A stretch of 64,000 nt of DNA, taken from the NCBI GenBank assembly GCA_950295325.1, contig OX485803.1, positions 35,169,554-35,233,553 of the forward strand, read 5' to 3'. Of the stretch, positions 34,505 to 45,640 are shown one piece after another. This DNA is from Polytrichum commune. Its lineage: Eukaryota; Streptophyta; Polytrichopsida; Polytrichales; Polytrichaceae. Below the pieces are notes generated by a model that ran no database searches, had not been told where the DNA came from, and worked only from the letters and a program-made list of their open reading frames with translations. The stretch's first letter is position 1. Every line of letters starts with the position of its first letter. The position numbers were made by a program, and so were the translations under genes.

Positions 34505-34970
34505 GGCTGACATGGTGACAACCCAAAAGAAAGTGTCCCAAGACACCTTCACAACCATGTAGTAGGTAGGGTGGTCACGGACCCACGAGTGTAGTGTGAA
34601 GTCACATGTGACCGGGCCCTCAACCAAATACTATTTCAATGAATGTCTACTCATGCGGGTCCTCACACATGATCAAATTGAGAAAATCAATGGTTGTGAG
34701 CGTTCGGAGTGCTGTGGTCTCCCGGGTTTGTGTTAGGCCTACTTCCAAGAGGTGATTTTTGAAAATAGTCGAAGTGACCATGAAACATGATCCATTTGAT
34801 GCCATGTAGGAATCCATGTAGACTTTACATCCATCTTGCATTCACTTACTCCGTTGGTCCCTCAAGTGTAGTGTGAAGTAACGAACTTGGACCAGCTCTG
34901 CCTTTTCGACCAATGAGAGTGCTTGAAGTGCAATGGTCACGAGCTCTCAGTCTCATGTGTGAAGTGGCCC
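34505..34970 (-). mobile_element. MITE family M1, copy B, minus strand, left end decayed
   Basis: On the minus strand this matches copy A almost throughout. It ends at 34,970 with GAAGTGGCCC and TTA follows (34,971-34,973), the expected target triplet. The opposite end, near 34,505, has lost its GGGCCACTTC terminus and begins in diverged form (GGCTGACATGGTGACAACCC). Both CACACTAC...TTGAGGG words are present. Confidence 0.8.
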
Positions 34971-34973
34971 TTA

Positions 34974-36640
34974 GTGAACAGATGGATTATTCACCGTGTA
35001 TTTATAGAAGTAACTTCGATTTCTCAATTGCAATCGATACTGCATAAAGTAGCCCACTGTTTAACAAAAGTTCACTACACTGTGACAAAATTTTAGGACC
35101 TGGTGGCTCATCAAAGGAGCTTAAAAACCCATACGCAACCTTATAGCGAGCACGTTGGGCAGTCGGGCACATGCATCTACACATGACCATGACCGTGGCC
35201 ATGGCTTATGCAAATAATAAGAAAAGTATATTACATCATCGAGTTGTTCAATTTTCCGTCAGTTGAAGCATGGCAGGCTATATTCGAAGGCTGGCACACC
35301 CGTGTTTTTCTCCTTGTTGTGAGAAAAATGAGAGTGGATGGGGAGTGGATGAAAGTCTTTCTACAATAACTCATGTTTGCATCACTGGTTATTACCATGA
35401 GTGTGGATAGGAACGTACTTTGAACACTTTTGGATGTAAGGGCTAGGGCTTTGTGTCATCTTGATAAACTCATCCGTTGTGGATTGAAGGGGCTATAATG
35501 AAAAAACATGGCCTTTATTAGATTCAATGCATTGGGACCTCACTAGACTACTTCGAGGTATTTGATGTCAATTCTGAATCTAACCAACTAGAAATTTTAA
35601 AAAATGAGACTATGACATGCTCGCTGTAATTTCGGTTTTTGTAGTAGACATCTAGAAGTTCTCATGAGCTACATACACACATGTACCTACACTACTTACA
35701 TAAATTCTTTACCAACACTAGAGTACAAATATGTAATTCAACCGTCCACTCCAAGGTACATTTTGAAGCAGAGGAGAGGAAGAATAGATGCATGCATGAG
35801 AGATGAAAATAAAGTTTAGAGGAAGTTGCATACATATGAGAAGTTTTCAACAGTTTAGAAACTATTTCACAGGGTGAATTGGCCACCCGTGGTCCGAAAC
35901 TGGCACTGTAGCATACGTCTGCTTTTTGCATTACTAAAATGATTACTAAAATGGCATCATTGGATATATCGCCTTCATAACATTACTCAGCTAATGAGTT
36001 TGTGCTCAACTATCATGTGTGTAGAGTTAGTCTGAAGCACTAGGATTCCGGCATTTGAAGGATTTATTCTCGAATCTACTACAAGGTTCGTGAACATAAC
36101 TCATCGGTTGAGTAATGTTATGTTAGCGTATTGATTGTGCATTCCAATTTATCAAGTAGGAGTTATAATTAAGGATGTTTTTGTGTCAAGATTAGAAAAG
36201 AGATTGAGTTGTGACTTAGGATGCTTACATGTCCAGCCCATAAAAGGGGAGAGTTTTAACCCTCCCCCCCTATGAACTTTCAGGGGAAGGGATCTCTGCA
36301 TGGATAGGGTTTGGGGGCCGCGGTCTGGCACCCTAATTAGCCCCCCCCCCCCAAAAAAAAAACTTCCATTTTTTGTTTATCGCGATTGATACTGCCCATC
36401 CCGCCTGACTTCAAAGAAAAAATCATCCTTGCATTCTTGATGGTTGCTTGTCCACAAAACTCATATTGAGTGCACTTCACCTTCAAGGTCCAAAATGCAA
36501 TATATATGTTCCCTTCCTCTAGGTAAATATGCAATTGACTAGGATTTCATTCCCGAAGTGAAATCATCAATAAAGCATGCAACTAAGTTGGAAGTTTAAA
36601 ATATTACAAAATGGTCATTTGCATTAGAGTTATTTGTAAA
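34974..36640. other. AT-rich stretch; C12-A10 junction
   Basis: Twelve C followed directly by ten A at 36,341-36,362. Short ORFs at 35,002-35,202, 35,692-35,931 and 36,337-36,534 (minus) have no recognisable motif, and the last starts in the homopolymer. Nothing else recognised. Confidence 0.4.
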
Positions 36641-37035
36641 GTAAAGTGAACAAAACCATGGGTTTAGTCCCAAACCACGAGTTTATGAGAATCAACACAA
36701 AGTCACCCAAGTTTGCTTAATGCTTAAATTATCATCCACAAGGAGTGGTGCTAGGCTATTAAAAACCAACCTCCTAGCTTGTCCTACTAGAATGGGTGGG
36801 CCAAGCTAGCCTTGCATAGGCCAATCCGGGATGTCGGACAACGGATCCCATGCGCATACTCTTATTGAAATCCTTAAATTCTCTCAAAGCTTGAGTGGTG
36901 AGAAGAGGAGATCCCAAAATTTGCACCCAACTTTCAAAATAGGCTCCAAAACATGATGAGCTAGAGACCTATTGATAGAAAGCTTCCTCAAAGAACGATC
37001 AAACTTACAACGTGTCCCTATTTGAGAGACTTTGC
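36641..37035 (-). repeat. Dispersed repeat R2, minus-strand copy with empty insertion site
   Basis: Reverse complement of the R2 copies at 21,331 and 49,366. Landmarks are GCTTGAGTGGTGAGAAGAGG, GGCCAAGCTAGCCTTGCATA and TGCTTAATGCTTAAATTATC. On the R2 strand the last reads GATAATTTAAGCATTAAGCA without interruption, the empty counterpart of the 49,679-50,433 insertion. Confidence 0.75.
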
Positions 37036-37149
37036 AAATGACTATGTGGAGGTTAAGTTTTTGTGACTTACCATTTGATAAGGCCTTTGTCATTCTAAAA
37101 CAAAACCTAGATTCTATGTGAAATATTTAGTATGTACATTTTATAATAG

Positions 37150-37460
37150 TTCAGTTAATGTCTTCTATTTTCACAAGTATTCATACACATGCAAAGTGAT
37201 TATGCGTGATTAAATGTAATTGAGCGTAAATAACCATAATTGAATGTAATTCAGCGCAAGGCCTGAGTTTCTAAAAGTATTTATAAACATTCAAACTAAT
37301 TGAGCCTGATTAAGTGCAAGTAAACATACTTAAGTGTAATGAAACCTAAAGGAGTATAATTAAGCACATGGATTCTTATACCTGGATACCATAATAACAA
37401 TTTATTCAAGTAAGCGTATTTTAGATTTAATTAGGCTTACTTAATTGCATTGTAACTAAA
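37150..37460. repeat. Degenerate short-phrase repeat (TAATTRAGCRTAA-like)
   Basis: About ten loosely related words of 10-13 bp (for example GTAATTGAGCGTAA, GTAATTCAGCGCAA, CTAATTGAGCCTGA, ATAATTAAGCACAT) are scattered over 300 bp. Too diverged to define a unit length. Confidence 0.4.
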
Positions 37461-37469
37461 CGATTGTAT

Positions 37470-37855
37470 CAACAAACAAAGACAACATCGCAATAACTTA
37501 ATGACAATCTAGAGAGAAAAATTGAAGGCAACCTATGAGAGCTCCAAGGAGCCTCTATCCACGACAAACATGGTAGTCATTGATGACTATGGCCATATGA
37601 CAACAATGGTAGAAAACATCAAGTGGATGAAATTAACACATCTATTGTCAGTTTGTTTTTTAAACCTTAGCCCCCTGCCCCTTATACATCTACATTTATT
37701 TCAAAAATATATAATAGCCTTTCTAGATGTACACACTAACGAAAAATCGTACCTCTCCCTAGTGTAAACTATGTACACTAATGCCTCAAATAACACCCCT
37801 TCTTGCACTTGTGTTAGTTGATGCATGGTATGAAGAGTCCACCCCTCCCAGGTGA
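37470..37855 (+). mobile_element. Foldback family, single left-arm copy
   Basis: From CAACAAACAAAGACAACATC to GTATGAAGAGTCCACCCCTC this follows the left arm at 23,817-24,240 in order and spacing. The landmarks GTAGTCATTGATGACTATGG, AAACCTTAGCCCCC and TATACATCTACATTTATTTC match. No matching right arm was found, so it is truncated. The 81-codon ORF 37,522-37,767 lies within it and is incidental. Confidence 0.65.
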
Positions 37856-37859
37856 GGAT

Positions 37860-39145
37860 ATCTTAGATTTATCCAATTTAAAAGGCTTGAAATAGTATGC
37901 AGTCTAGAGGTTACTTTCTTTAGTTGATTTGACACATGAATTAGTTCTAGAAACCCCGGGTTAGTGTACTCAAGATCATTTGAGATGAATTAGCAACAAA
38001 TCCATAGGGGGTCAAGTTTTAATGTTGGATGGATGAGAGGTATGCTTGTATATGATAATTCCCTCTCTTCGACTAGACCGGAGTGAGCCTATCTGAGGGG
38101 TTGATCACACCAGCCAACCCTGACATCATTTGTCAGCATCTCTGGATGTAGTGGTGTGAAAACTGGTGTGAAAATTTGTGGATCATCGGTTTCTCAACAT
38201 CATCCCCATCGATTTCACATCTGGAACCGGACGAAAATTTTGATGTGATCGGGGCATGAGTGGGAGAACATTTTGGTTGAATCAAACTTGAATCGCACGG
38301 GCTACCAATCCTTGCGTGACTATGAATTATTGGGTGCAGTGGCAGAGAAAGAGAAGAATATATATGCACCCGTGGTGTGAACAGTTGACGATTACAAAGC
38401 ATGGGCTTCATCGGATGACTGGGACTGGACAGCCCACAAGAAGTTGTTTTCCAGGTACATATAGTATACCCACCAACCCCGTGTAGAAAAAACAGAAAAC
38501 CAAAAAAAAAAACATAATATGCCCGTCCACATTGTCAGCTTCTTCTACTTCCTATAAGTACACTGCCCTAGCGGCCAGCAGCGCTTGTTGATATCCTTTC
38601 AACCTCCAGCTCAGCAGCCAAAATAGAGCTCATCAATACGATATTTTCCTTGTAATTTTTTAACATAACATCACGACACCAGTCTCGGACTCGACCTTGA
38701 CACTGGTATGTGTGCACAAATACCAGAAAATTATTTTCGCCCTCCATACTTCCATGTTGAAAGATAGATAGATATAGAACAATCAACTTGATTATTAACT
38801 GTTGGGTACCAATTGGGTGTCAGGCAGGCAGGCAGCCAGGCAGCCAACTTACACATGATGTAATATGTCCATGGCAATGTGATAATCGTATATCTTGGCT
38901 TGAATGTGGAAATTTTGTTTTGAATCCCAACATGTGTGGATTCGAATGGACCGTGTATCAGTGCCAAGGGATTCAAGGTCAGCACGATGTCGGTGGTTGC
39001 ACATGGAGCCTCCTGGCTTAAAGAAGTGGCATTACGCATTTCGATAAGTGAGCCCTGTGTGTACTAAGGAATGATATTATACTTGTGACCGGGAATATCG
39101 CTCCTCATCTATGGGAGTAGTGTGTGTGTGTGAGACTTGACATCT
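37860..39145. other. No gene recognised
   Basis: A CAGG/CAGC tetranucleotide repeat lies at about 38,820-38,845 and a short GATA run near 38,763. ORFs 38,133-38,411, 38,568-38,786, 38,731-39,039 (minus) and 38,788-39,021 (plus) overlap on both strands and have no recognised motif. Confidence 0.4.
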
Positions 39146-39147
39146 AT

Positions 39148-39375
39148 GTCTGGGAAGAACCGACGGTTAGTTGCACATGAACCAGTGGAGTTCAAGACAT
39201 AACCGGTTGAAGTTGGAGACTTTGGGAAATTTACCAATCGTTTTAGAGGAATCTATAGAATGCACCTCGAATGAATGAAAGCAAAACCGGAGGATGATGT
39301 CAACATGTAGCTGGCTGGATTTAGAATCATTGGGATCTTGACCGAGTATGCCCAAAAACTTCCCGAACACTGCTT
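39148..39375 (+). repeat. Dispersed repeat R1, best-preserved copy
   Basis: Runs from TGTCTGGGAAGAACCGACGG to ATGCCCAAAAACTTCCCGAA. It aligns with 21,091-21,315 on the same strand and in inverted orientation with 49,066-49,238 and 60,628-60,735. A 67-codon minus-strand ORF in it is incidental. Confidence 0.7.
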
Positions 39376-39394
39376 GAAATTATGATTTGGGCGA

Positions 39395-39465
39395 ACCAAC
39401 CCATACACTCGTTCCTTGTTGGATGTCTAAACCCTTGCCTCCAAGGAACCAGTGTACAGGTTGTT
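39395..39465 (-). mobile_element. 71-bp miniature foldback, copy 2
   Basis: Reverse complement of 5,417-5,487, with the loop in opposite orientation (GGATGTCTAAACCCTTGCCT here). It lies 20 bp past R1, as the first copy also lies near R1. Confidence 0.65.
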
Positions 39466-39522
39466 TCCTCCCAGCCTTAAAATCATGGTGGTTGCTCTTA
39501 CGTTTTATCCGTGGCTTGGAAC

Positions 39523-39678
39523 CACTACAAGCATATGAGTCCTAGAAAAATTCACTGACATCATTGGAAAACTTGGCCTATGTAACTAAATTTCTATTGC
39601 AAATCTAGCATGATGGTAGATTTGTGTTGCTCTTTCATTGAAGTGGGATGATTGCGTAGGACTTGTATGCTAGTAGTG
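39523..39678. mobile_element. MITE family M2, copy b
   Basis: A 156-bp foldback. The left end is CACTACAAGCATATGAGTCC; the right end on the opposite strand is CACTACTAGCATACAAGTCC. The centre has GCAAATCTA facing TAGATTTG. It aligns with copies at 4,451, 60,888 and 61,464. Confidence 0.8.
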
Positions 39679-39679
39679 A

Positions 39680-41170
39680 ACAAACTTCAATGTAGGTCAT
39701 TTCACTTAAAGAGATCCCTCTAGTTTTCAAAATGCTCGTTGTAGGATTAAGAAGAAGAAGAAGAAGAAGTCTGGTCTCCGGAGGATGTTGTAGGATTACA
39801 TATAGGTTTAAGACCTACAAAATTATTAAGCAACATCATAATTTACAGCGATGGCAACATTGAAGTCATCGTGAATCTCTTTCATTACTCTTAGAGACAG
39901 TGAGAGGGAATGCCTCTCATTCATCAAACATAAAAGTCATGAAATAATATCTAGTCTAGATTTTAAAAAAAAATTTAACAGTTGATTTGACAAATTTGGA
40001 ATTGGTTTCAAAGATTCCGAGTTAGTCTTGGCAAAAGTCCCTCTCCGCCGTAGAGACTATAGTCAATTGAACCTCCAGTCATTGAGTGCAAGAAAATCGT
40101 AGTTTGTAAGTATGGTTTGCCATCAAAAAAATAATGATAATTCGTATGGCTTGCGTTACATGTTGACAGATAAAAAGATATTACATGGTTTAGAATTAAT
40201 GTATTCAAATTAGGTATGCAGGTGTGAGAGAAACTTATGAAACATGAGCTTACTTTTCTATCACGCAGTGAAGACACTCTTAAATTGGAGATTTTATTTA
40301 TTTATTTTCAGTGGATTTGATCCCAAATCAGTTTAGTGAGGTACACTTTGAGATGAATTAACGACACACATATTGGAGACAAATTTCTAACATGAATGGA
40401 CGAGACATATCCTCTTACACAACAGTTCCCTCTAGCTCGTATGTTTAGATATTAAACGTGGTTTGGAACCAAACATTTGACCTCTCATAGTTGGTGTATG
40501 ATGAAGATGTGTTCATTCCATTGAGAAATATTTTACGCAAGATATGAATCACTGTCATTGGATTTTTTTTTTTGTTGGACTATGTAATTCTCAAAATATA
40601 TCAGATGTCATTTGTTGCAAAACTTATTTGGTGCCATAAATTGTAAAAGCTCTCTTAATATCAAACCTCTTTTGCCTCTCCCATTGCAAAACCGATTGAA
40701 CCATGTCAGTGGATAATGTAGGTTTTAAAACATGTCTTTTGGGGACTTTGAAGTCCATGTTCATTCTAATATTTTTTCCATGATGTAAACCAAAGTGGTC
40801 CCGGGACGAGTTCAACAGCCAATGAAGACCCAATTTTACAATATCTTGGGACGACTTCATGGTCCATAGTGTAAAAAGCCCCTAATAATCCTTATTTTGC
40901 AGCCTTCATCCAATAATATGGACTTCAATGCCTGAACTCTCTTGAGAAGATTGGATTCTGCATTCCCTCTAAAAATGACAAACTAAATTAATAAAAATTC
41001 CCCAATTACATCTGTAATGAGAAATCGTTAATTGAACTAACTGCTCTCGGCCAGACTTGTAGCAGGTTCCCCTGTCACACAACCTGCAATTCCAAATCAA
41101 TAAAGCTGACAAGGTACAAAAAATCTTGGGAAGAAGTTTGGGGAAAGGAAATTTTGGAGCCAGATGTACT
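39680..41170. other. AT-rich stretch, no gene recognised
   Basis: (AAG)n at about 39,750-39,768. ORFs at 40,008-40,277, 40,624-40,860 and 40,969-41,256 (minus) have no recognised motif, and the last runs into MITE M1 copy D. Confidence 0.4.
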
Positions 41171-41172
41171 TT

Positions 41173-41671
41173 GGGCCACTTCACACATGAGACTGAGGGC
41201 CCGTGACCACTACATTTCAAGCACTCACATTGGTGGAAAAGGCGGAGCCCATTCAAGTTTGCTTTACACTACGCTTGAGGGACCAACGAAGTAAGTGAAT
41301 GCAAGGTGGATGTAAAGAATACATGGATTCCTACATGGCATCAAATGGATCATGCTTCATGGTCACTTGGACTATTTTCAAAAAAACTTCCTCTTGGAGG
41401 TGGACCTAATACGAAACCTGGAGATCATGGCATTCTCAAATCTCACAACCATTATTATTATATTTTATCATGTTTGAGGATCCCGAATGAATAGAAATTC
41501 ATTGAAATATCATTTGGTTGAGAATCCGACATATATGACTTCAAGCTACACTTTGAGGGCCCATGATTACACTACATGATTTTGCAAGTGTCATGGGACA
41601 GCCTTTGGACACTTCTTTTGGGCTCTCACAATTCCGTGGTCACGACTCTTGGCTTGTGTGTGAAGTGGCTC
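41173..41671 (+). mobile_element. MITE family M1, copy D, complete
   Basis: 499 bp from GGGCCACTTCACACATGAGA to a right end that on the opposite strand reads GAGCCACTTCACACACAAGC. Flanks are TTT on the left and TTA on the right, an imperfect target triplet. The interior CTACATGGCATCAAATGGAT and the two CACTAC/CTACAC..TTTGAGGG or CTTGAGGG words match copy A. Confidence 0.85.
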
Positions 41672-41939
41672 TTAGGAGGGTTACAGTGAACTACTTGTGG
41701 CCCCTAGCATCTCTTCTGGACTACAATAATAAATATTTTTGTATATTGTCACTTCAAGCAACCCTAAACAACCTCCAAGATTAACATGGTAATCTCCATA
41801 CCCATCCCAATGCCATCTCTACAGTTATCCATCAAACCCGATAACTCTTTTTCCGAAGGCATGCCCCCTCTATGCCTTGACACCACATATCACCCGCTCT
41901 CCTATGTACTTGTGCAATTCGCAATTATCCATGGCTTAT

Positions 41940-42960
41940 CCCCAATGGTTTCATCCTCAAAAATAGATGCCCGTCCCCTTCCCCTCATCAACATCCAATT
42001 CACTTTCCCTTTCTACGATATGTGCCTTAAACACCTTTCCAAGGCAAAAACCTGAGGCCCAGATTCCATTCCTAATGATATGCTTAAATCCTATTTATTT
42101 ATTTATTTTAAACAATGCTACTTGCAAACATCCATCCGAACTCTTGAACACATACCACCACCATTCTCTTGTTCAAAAATGATGACCTCAACTTCATTAC
42201 AAACTACATGCCTATAACCTTAAATTGTATAATTAGCAAACTTTTAACAAGCACTCTCACATCCCTTCTAATATCTCACGTTCAAAAAGACCAAATACTA
42301 AACCATGGTCATGAAGGCTTTCACCCTATGTGCAACACAACACGCCAATTCCAAGTCACTATTGCATCACTACAAGATGCCAAATTCACAACCAGAGACA
42401 TCTATATTACCTATGTCAACTTCCAAAATGCATTTGGTTCGATTGATCATGCTCACCTACTAGCCACCATGCTTGACCTTGGCTACCCACCGGACGTCAT
42501 CCAACTCATTGGAAATATCTACTCTCACTCCACCACCTCCTTCCAAGGAACACACTTCACAAAAACATCCCCCATCCTTATTAGCCGCAGCACAATACAA
42601 GGAGACATTGTTCGCCCCTAACTATTTTATCATCTTTCTACAACCTTTCCTCTATTGGCTAGTCCATGGCCTCCAAGGGTACAACTTTAACACCTCCTTC
42701 ACCCAAATTACCACCATTGCATATGCAGATACCTTGCTAGTCTCACTCACAACATATCACATATCACATATCCAACTACAACTAACAAAACAACAACATT
42801 TCTCACACTAGGCTCATATGGACTTGGGAATCTCCAAATGTGCAACTATTGGATGCCCCAATAAATCTAAATTGCAACCATTAGCCTTCACCACCAAGAT
42901 AAACCTTATGTTCGCCTTGCTCTCCACATCCATCACCTTACATTATCAACTAAAAATGCA
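41940..42960 (+). pseudogene. LINE reverse transcriptase remnant
   Basis: The first RT block reads LSKAKT, a stop, GPDSIPNDMLK (42,040-42,090), the counterpart of the usual PGPDGIPNE. The next is NYMPITLNCIISKLL (from about 42,205), then YITYVNFQNAFGSIDH near 42,410, where Asn replaces the catalytic Asp of the usual YVDFxKAFDSVDH. STIQGDI at 42,590 is the polymerase GxxQGxxLSP block. A frame change there puts NYFIIFLQPFLYWL and the AYADTLLVSLT block (42,718-42,750) in another frame, and the second Asp of the YADD box is replaced by Thr. MDLGISKCATIG follows at about 42,820. With both Asp changes, a stop and a frameshift it cannot be active. Confidence 0.85.
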
Positions 42961-43249
42961 ACCCAAATAAAGATGTCATCACCACCCAGATACATGATCA
43001 TACATGAGCCATACCATACATCCATCCCTCTTGACCACCTTTTTGGGTTATGGGAGAGTTTCTCTTGTTTCATACCCTCTAAACCTCTACTCTACAACTA
43101 CCCCCACAAGATTTTGCCACCGAACTACTCGTGATTCCAAGATATACCACCACACTGCCTTGCCATCGACATCTTCATACACACTAATAACCTTACTAGT
43201 AATTACCTTCTCCATAATTATATAAACCACCCATCCTCCCAACACAAAC

Positions 43250-44160
43250 ACCTAGATAAGCTTCAAATAGCCACTATAATTTTCAATATCCAACATTCAA
43301 CAAGAAGTTTGTGCGCACAACAATATTTTTGGTAATGATAAAGCCGACAAACTTGCCAAACAAAGGGTCAAATGTGACCCTATATCCATAACTCTCGCCC
43401 CATTCCACCTCATAGGCCACCAAATACCTTACTAGCCCACCAATACCTACTTCCACCCAACACGATGGCTCAATTCAAAATATTAAATGATATATAAAAA
43501 ATGAACATCATAGTTCACAAATCTCGTATGCATGCCTCACCTTCCCCTTTGTTTCTAAATGGTTACATAACACAAACAAACATCAACTACGGTCCAACCT
43601 TTTTTGGAATTCAAAAGCTAACCTCCAATTCTCAAAGCACTCGAGTCCTTAAATTCCGCTATGGCCTATACATGGGTAACCAATGCAAACAACAAATCTT
43701 CAACATGTTGCTCCCCTCCCTTTGTACCCTTTGTCGCCTTAGGCAAAATGATACCGTAATACCTTTAGCAATTTGGCTATTTATAGATAAAAGTGTTATT
43801 TCTACTTCTAGATTCGGAAATTTTGGATCTGAAGGGAATAATCCATATTGTTTTTTTAGAATTATAAAATAAAATTTCCAAAAAATTGGTTTTCCTAAAA
43901 ACATTTTTATAAGTGCTCAAGTGGTAAAGGTACTACGGTACATGCACACATCTCCTTTCATGTTATACAAACAAACATATTAACAACCTTTGTCCCAACA
44001 TACATAACAAAGTTGTTCATGCACTAGCTGACACCCTCCTTTCCTACTCCGTATTGCGTCACTACACTCTTATACATGCCGGCACTCACAATAACCGTAA
44101 CCTATATACACACAACTCTCTTGGTTATTTCCTTGCACATTTTCACTCCCCCATTGCAAA
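43250..44160 (+). pseudogene. LINE RNase H and C-terminal remnant, copy 2
   Basis: From 43,307 the frame reads VCAHNNIFGNDKADKLAKQR, the RNase H C-terminal signature. The open segment 43,501-43,872 contains VLKFRYGLYMGN and then S-L-C-T-L-C near 43,715, followed by QNDT, matching the C-T-L-C...T-W-P-H tail of copy 1. Past an unmatched stretch, HINNLCPNIHNKVVHALADT (from about 43,980) and HAGTHNNRN correspond to the GIAKKNKAVYLI and NAGTLYKQ blocks of copy 1. Several stops and frame changes are present. Confidence 0.75.
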
Positions 44161-44796
44161 TGTCTAGCCCATTTTTGATCATATATCTTATGCATTGAAG
44201 GTAAGTCACCCACCGATAACCCACCATTCCTCCCCTCCCCAAATGTCACTAAGCAATTTATTGAATTTACATATTACAATGGCTAATACTCTGAAATTGC
44301 CATCACTCAGAAACATGACAAAGTTGATATCCTCATCCCCACCTTCAACGCTTGGGGTTTGACTACCCTTCCTCCCATTATTATCACCACTGGCATTAGA
44401 GGTACCATTCACAAACCGTCAATCAAACACCTCCTTCATATGGAGACTCATACTAGAATCAAAACTCACATGGAAACCATCTCTCTAAATGCCATTATGC
44501 ACCTAACATGCATAGTATTCAACAAGCAAACTAAAGAAACACCAAACCCTTATTCCCTTGTAATTTAAAACCCCCACTACTCCTGCCCCCCAAGGGTCCA
44601 CCTATTGGGGAATAGACAGGACCCCATCTTCCTCTCATATCACCTTATGGAAAAAATTACAAAGATGGCTAACAGACCAACTTTACATTGGTCACTTGAC
44701 GTTATTTTTTTCTCTTTCCCTCTCTATTCATTGTCACTTACTATTTAGAATTACATAATGCTACATCTATTTCTAGTATATCCCATGTTTTGCCAA

Positions 44797-45640
44797 TGTG
44801 AGCCCAAAATGGTGCCCACATGTGGTGATTAACCCCTCGAAACCAATTTTAGTTTGACTTTGAGGTATTATGATTATTCACAAAACATAAAAAGAGTGAA
44901 GTGTGGTGTGGATTTAACTTTAGGCATTAGGTGGTGTTGTGTGATTATTTCAAGGTTTGATTTCAATAGGAGAATGCTTGATTATGTGAGTAAGGGGTAA
45001 GGTGAGGCAAGGCAAGCTCCGCGGGTTAAATGCCCACTTTTGGATCCACCTTGTTAGTTTAGGAAGAAGGAAGCTTGGTGGAAGGGGATTAGTCCCTACT
45101 TTAGGGGTGAAGGTTAAGGGATTATGATTGGAGGTGCTAATCCTCTCACCCTATCCTCACCTCTCTCTCCCTCTCTCCCTCTCTCCCTCTTTGCTACTTA
45201 AGGTGGTTTCTCTCTCATTTTCCTCTCTCTCCATCAAGCGCTCTCAAGGGAGCAAGCTCTTAAGAGCTTGAGCCACGTGTGTGGGTTATTAGTTTTTAGT
45301 GAAGTTAGTTAGTTAAGCTCTCTCTCAAGTTCCCTCAATGGAGATGAGCCCTTGGAGCTTGGGTCCACGTGTGTGGATTAGTTAGTGATGTTAGGTAATT
45401 AGTTAGCTTATTAGCCGAAGAATAAAAGAGTTAGCAATTGTCCGATTAAGCATCTTGAGGGATTACATTTAAGAGTGTAGCTAAAGGCTCGCATGTGGGC
45501 CTTTGAGCAATTAGTTGCTTAGGTGGTTATGGTGAAATTTAGTTAGGTGGCTAACCGACTGCTGGACCTTGGACGAGGTGGCTAAGCCGACTGCTGGACC
45601 CTGGGACGAGGTGGCTAAGCCTCGGAGTTGCCCGGAAGAG
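44797..45640 (+). mobile_element. LTR-like fragment 2 with internal tandem repeats
   Basis: Opens TGTGAGCCCAAAATGGTGCC and shares a second block (TATGATTATTCACAAAA... AAAAAGAGTGAAGT, from about 44,867) with the fragment at 55,222. A CT-rich tract lies at about 45,160-45,191. Two units of about 92 bp follow, each with a CCACGTGTGTGG block (CACGTG at 45,274 and 45,366). Then come three GGTGGCTAA words 31-33 bp apart (45,546; 45,577; 45,610), ending near a GTTGCCCGGAAGAGG block that may be a decayed primer site. No polyprotein follows. The 3' limit is uncertain. Confidence 0.45.

Larger units (their letters stand above)
41690..44570 (+). mobile_element. LINE copy 2, decayed: RT, RNase H and 3' end kept, ORF1 and endonuclease not found
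   Basis: A plus-strand LINE ORF2 remnant with an A+C-rich sense strand like copy 1. It holds reverse transcriptase blocks (41,940-42,960), an RNase H signature (43,307-43,420) and the cysteine tail (43,700-43,790). The 3' blocks shared with copy 1 end in a GIRGTIHKPSIKHLLHMETH-like block near 44,390. Upstream it abuts MITE M1 copy D. A stretch at about 43,790-43,935 has no counterpart in copy 1 and may be an insertion. No A tail or target-site duplication could be fixed. Confidence 0.8.
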
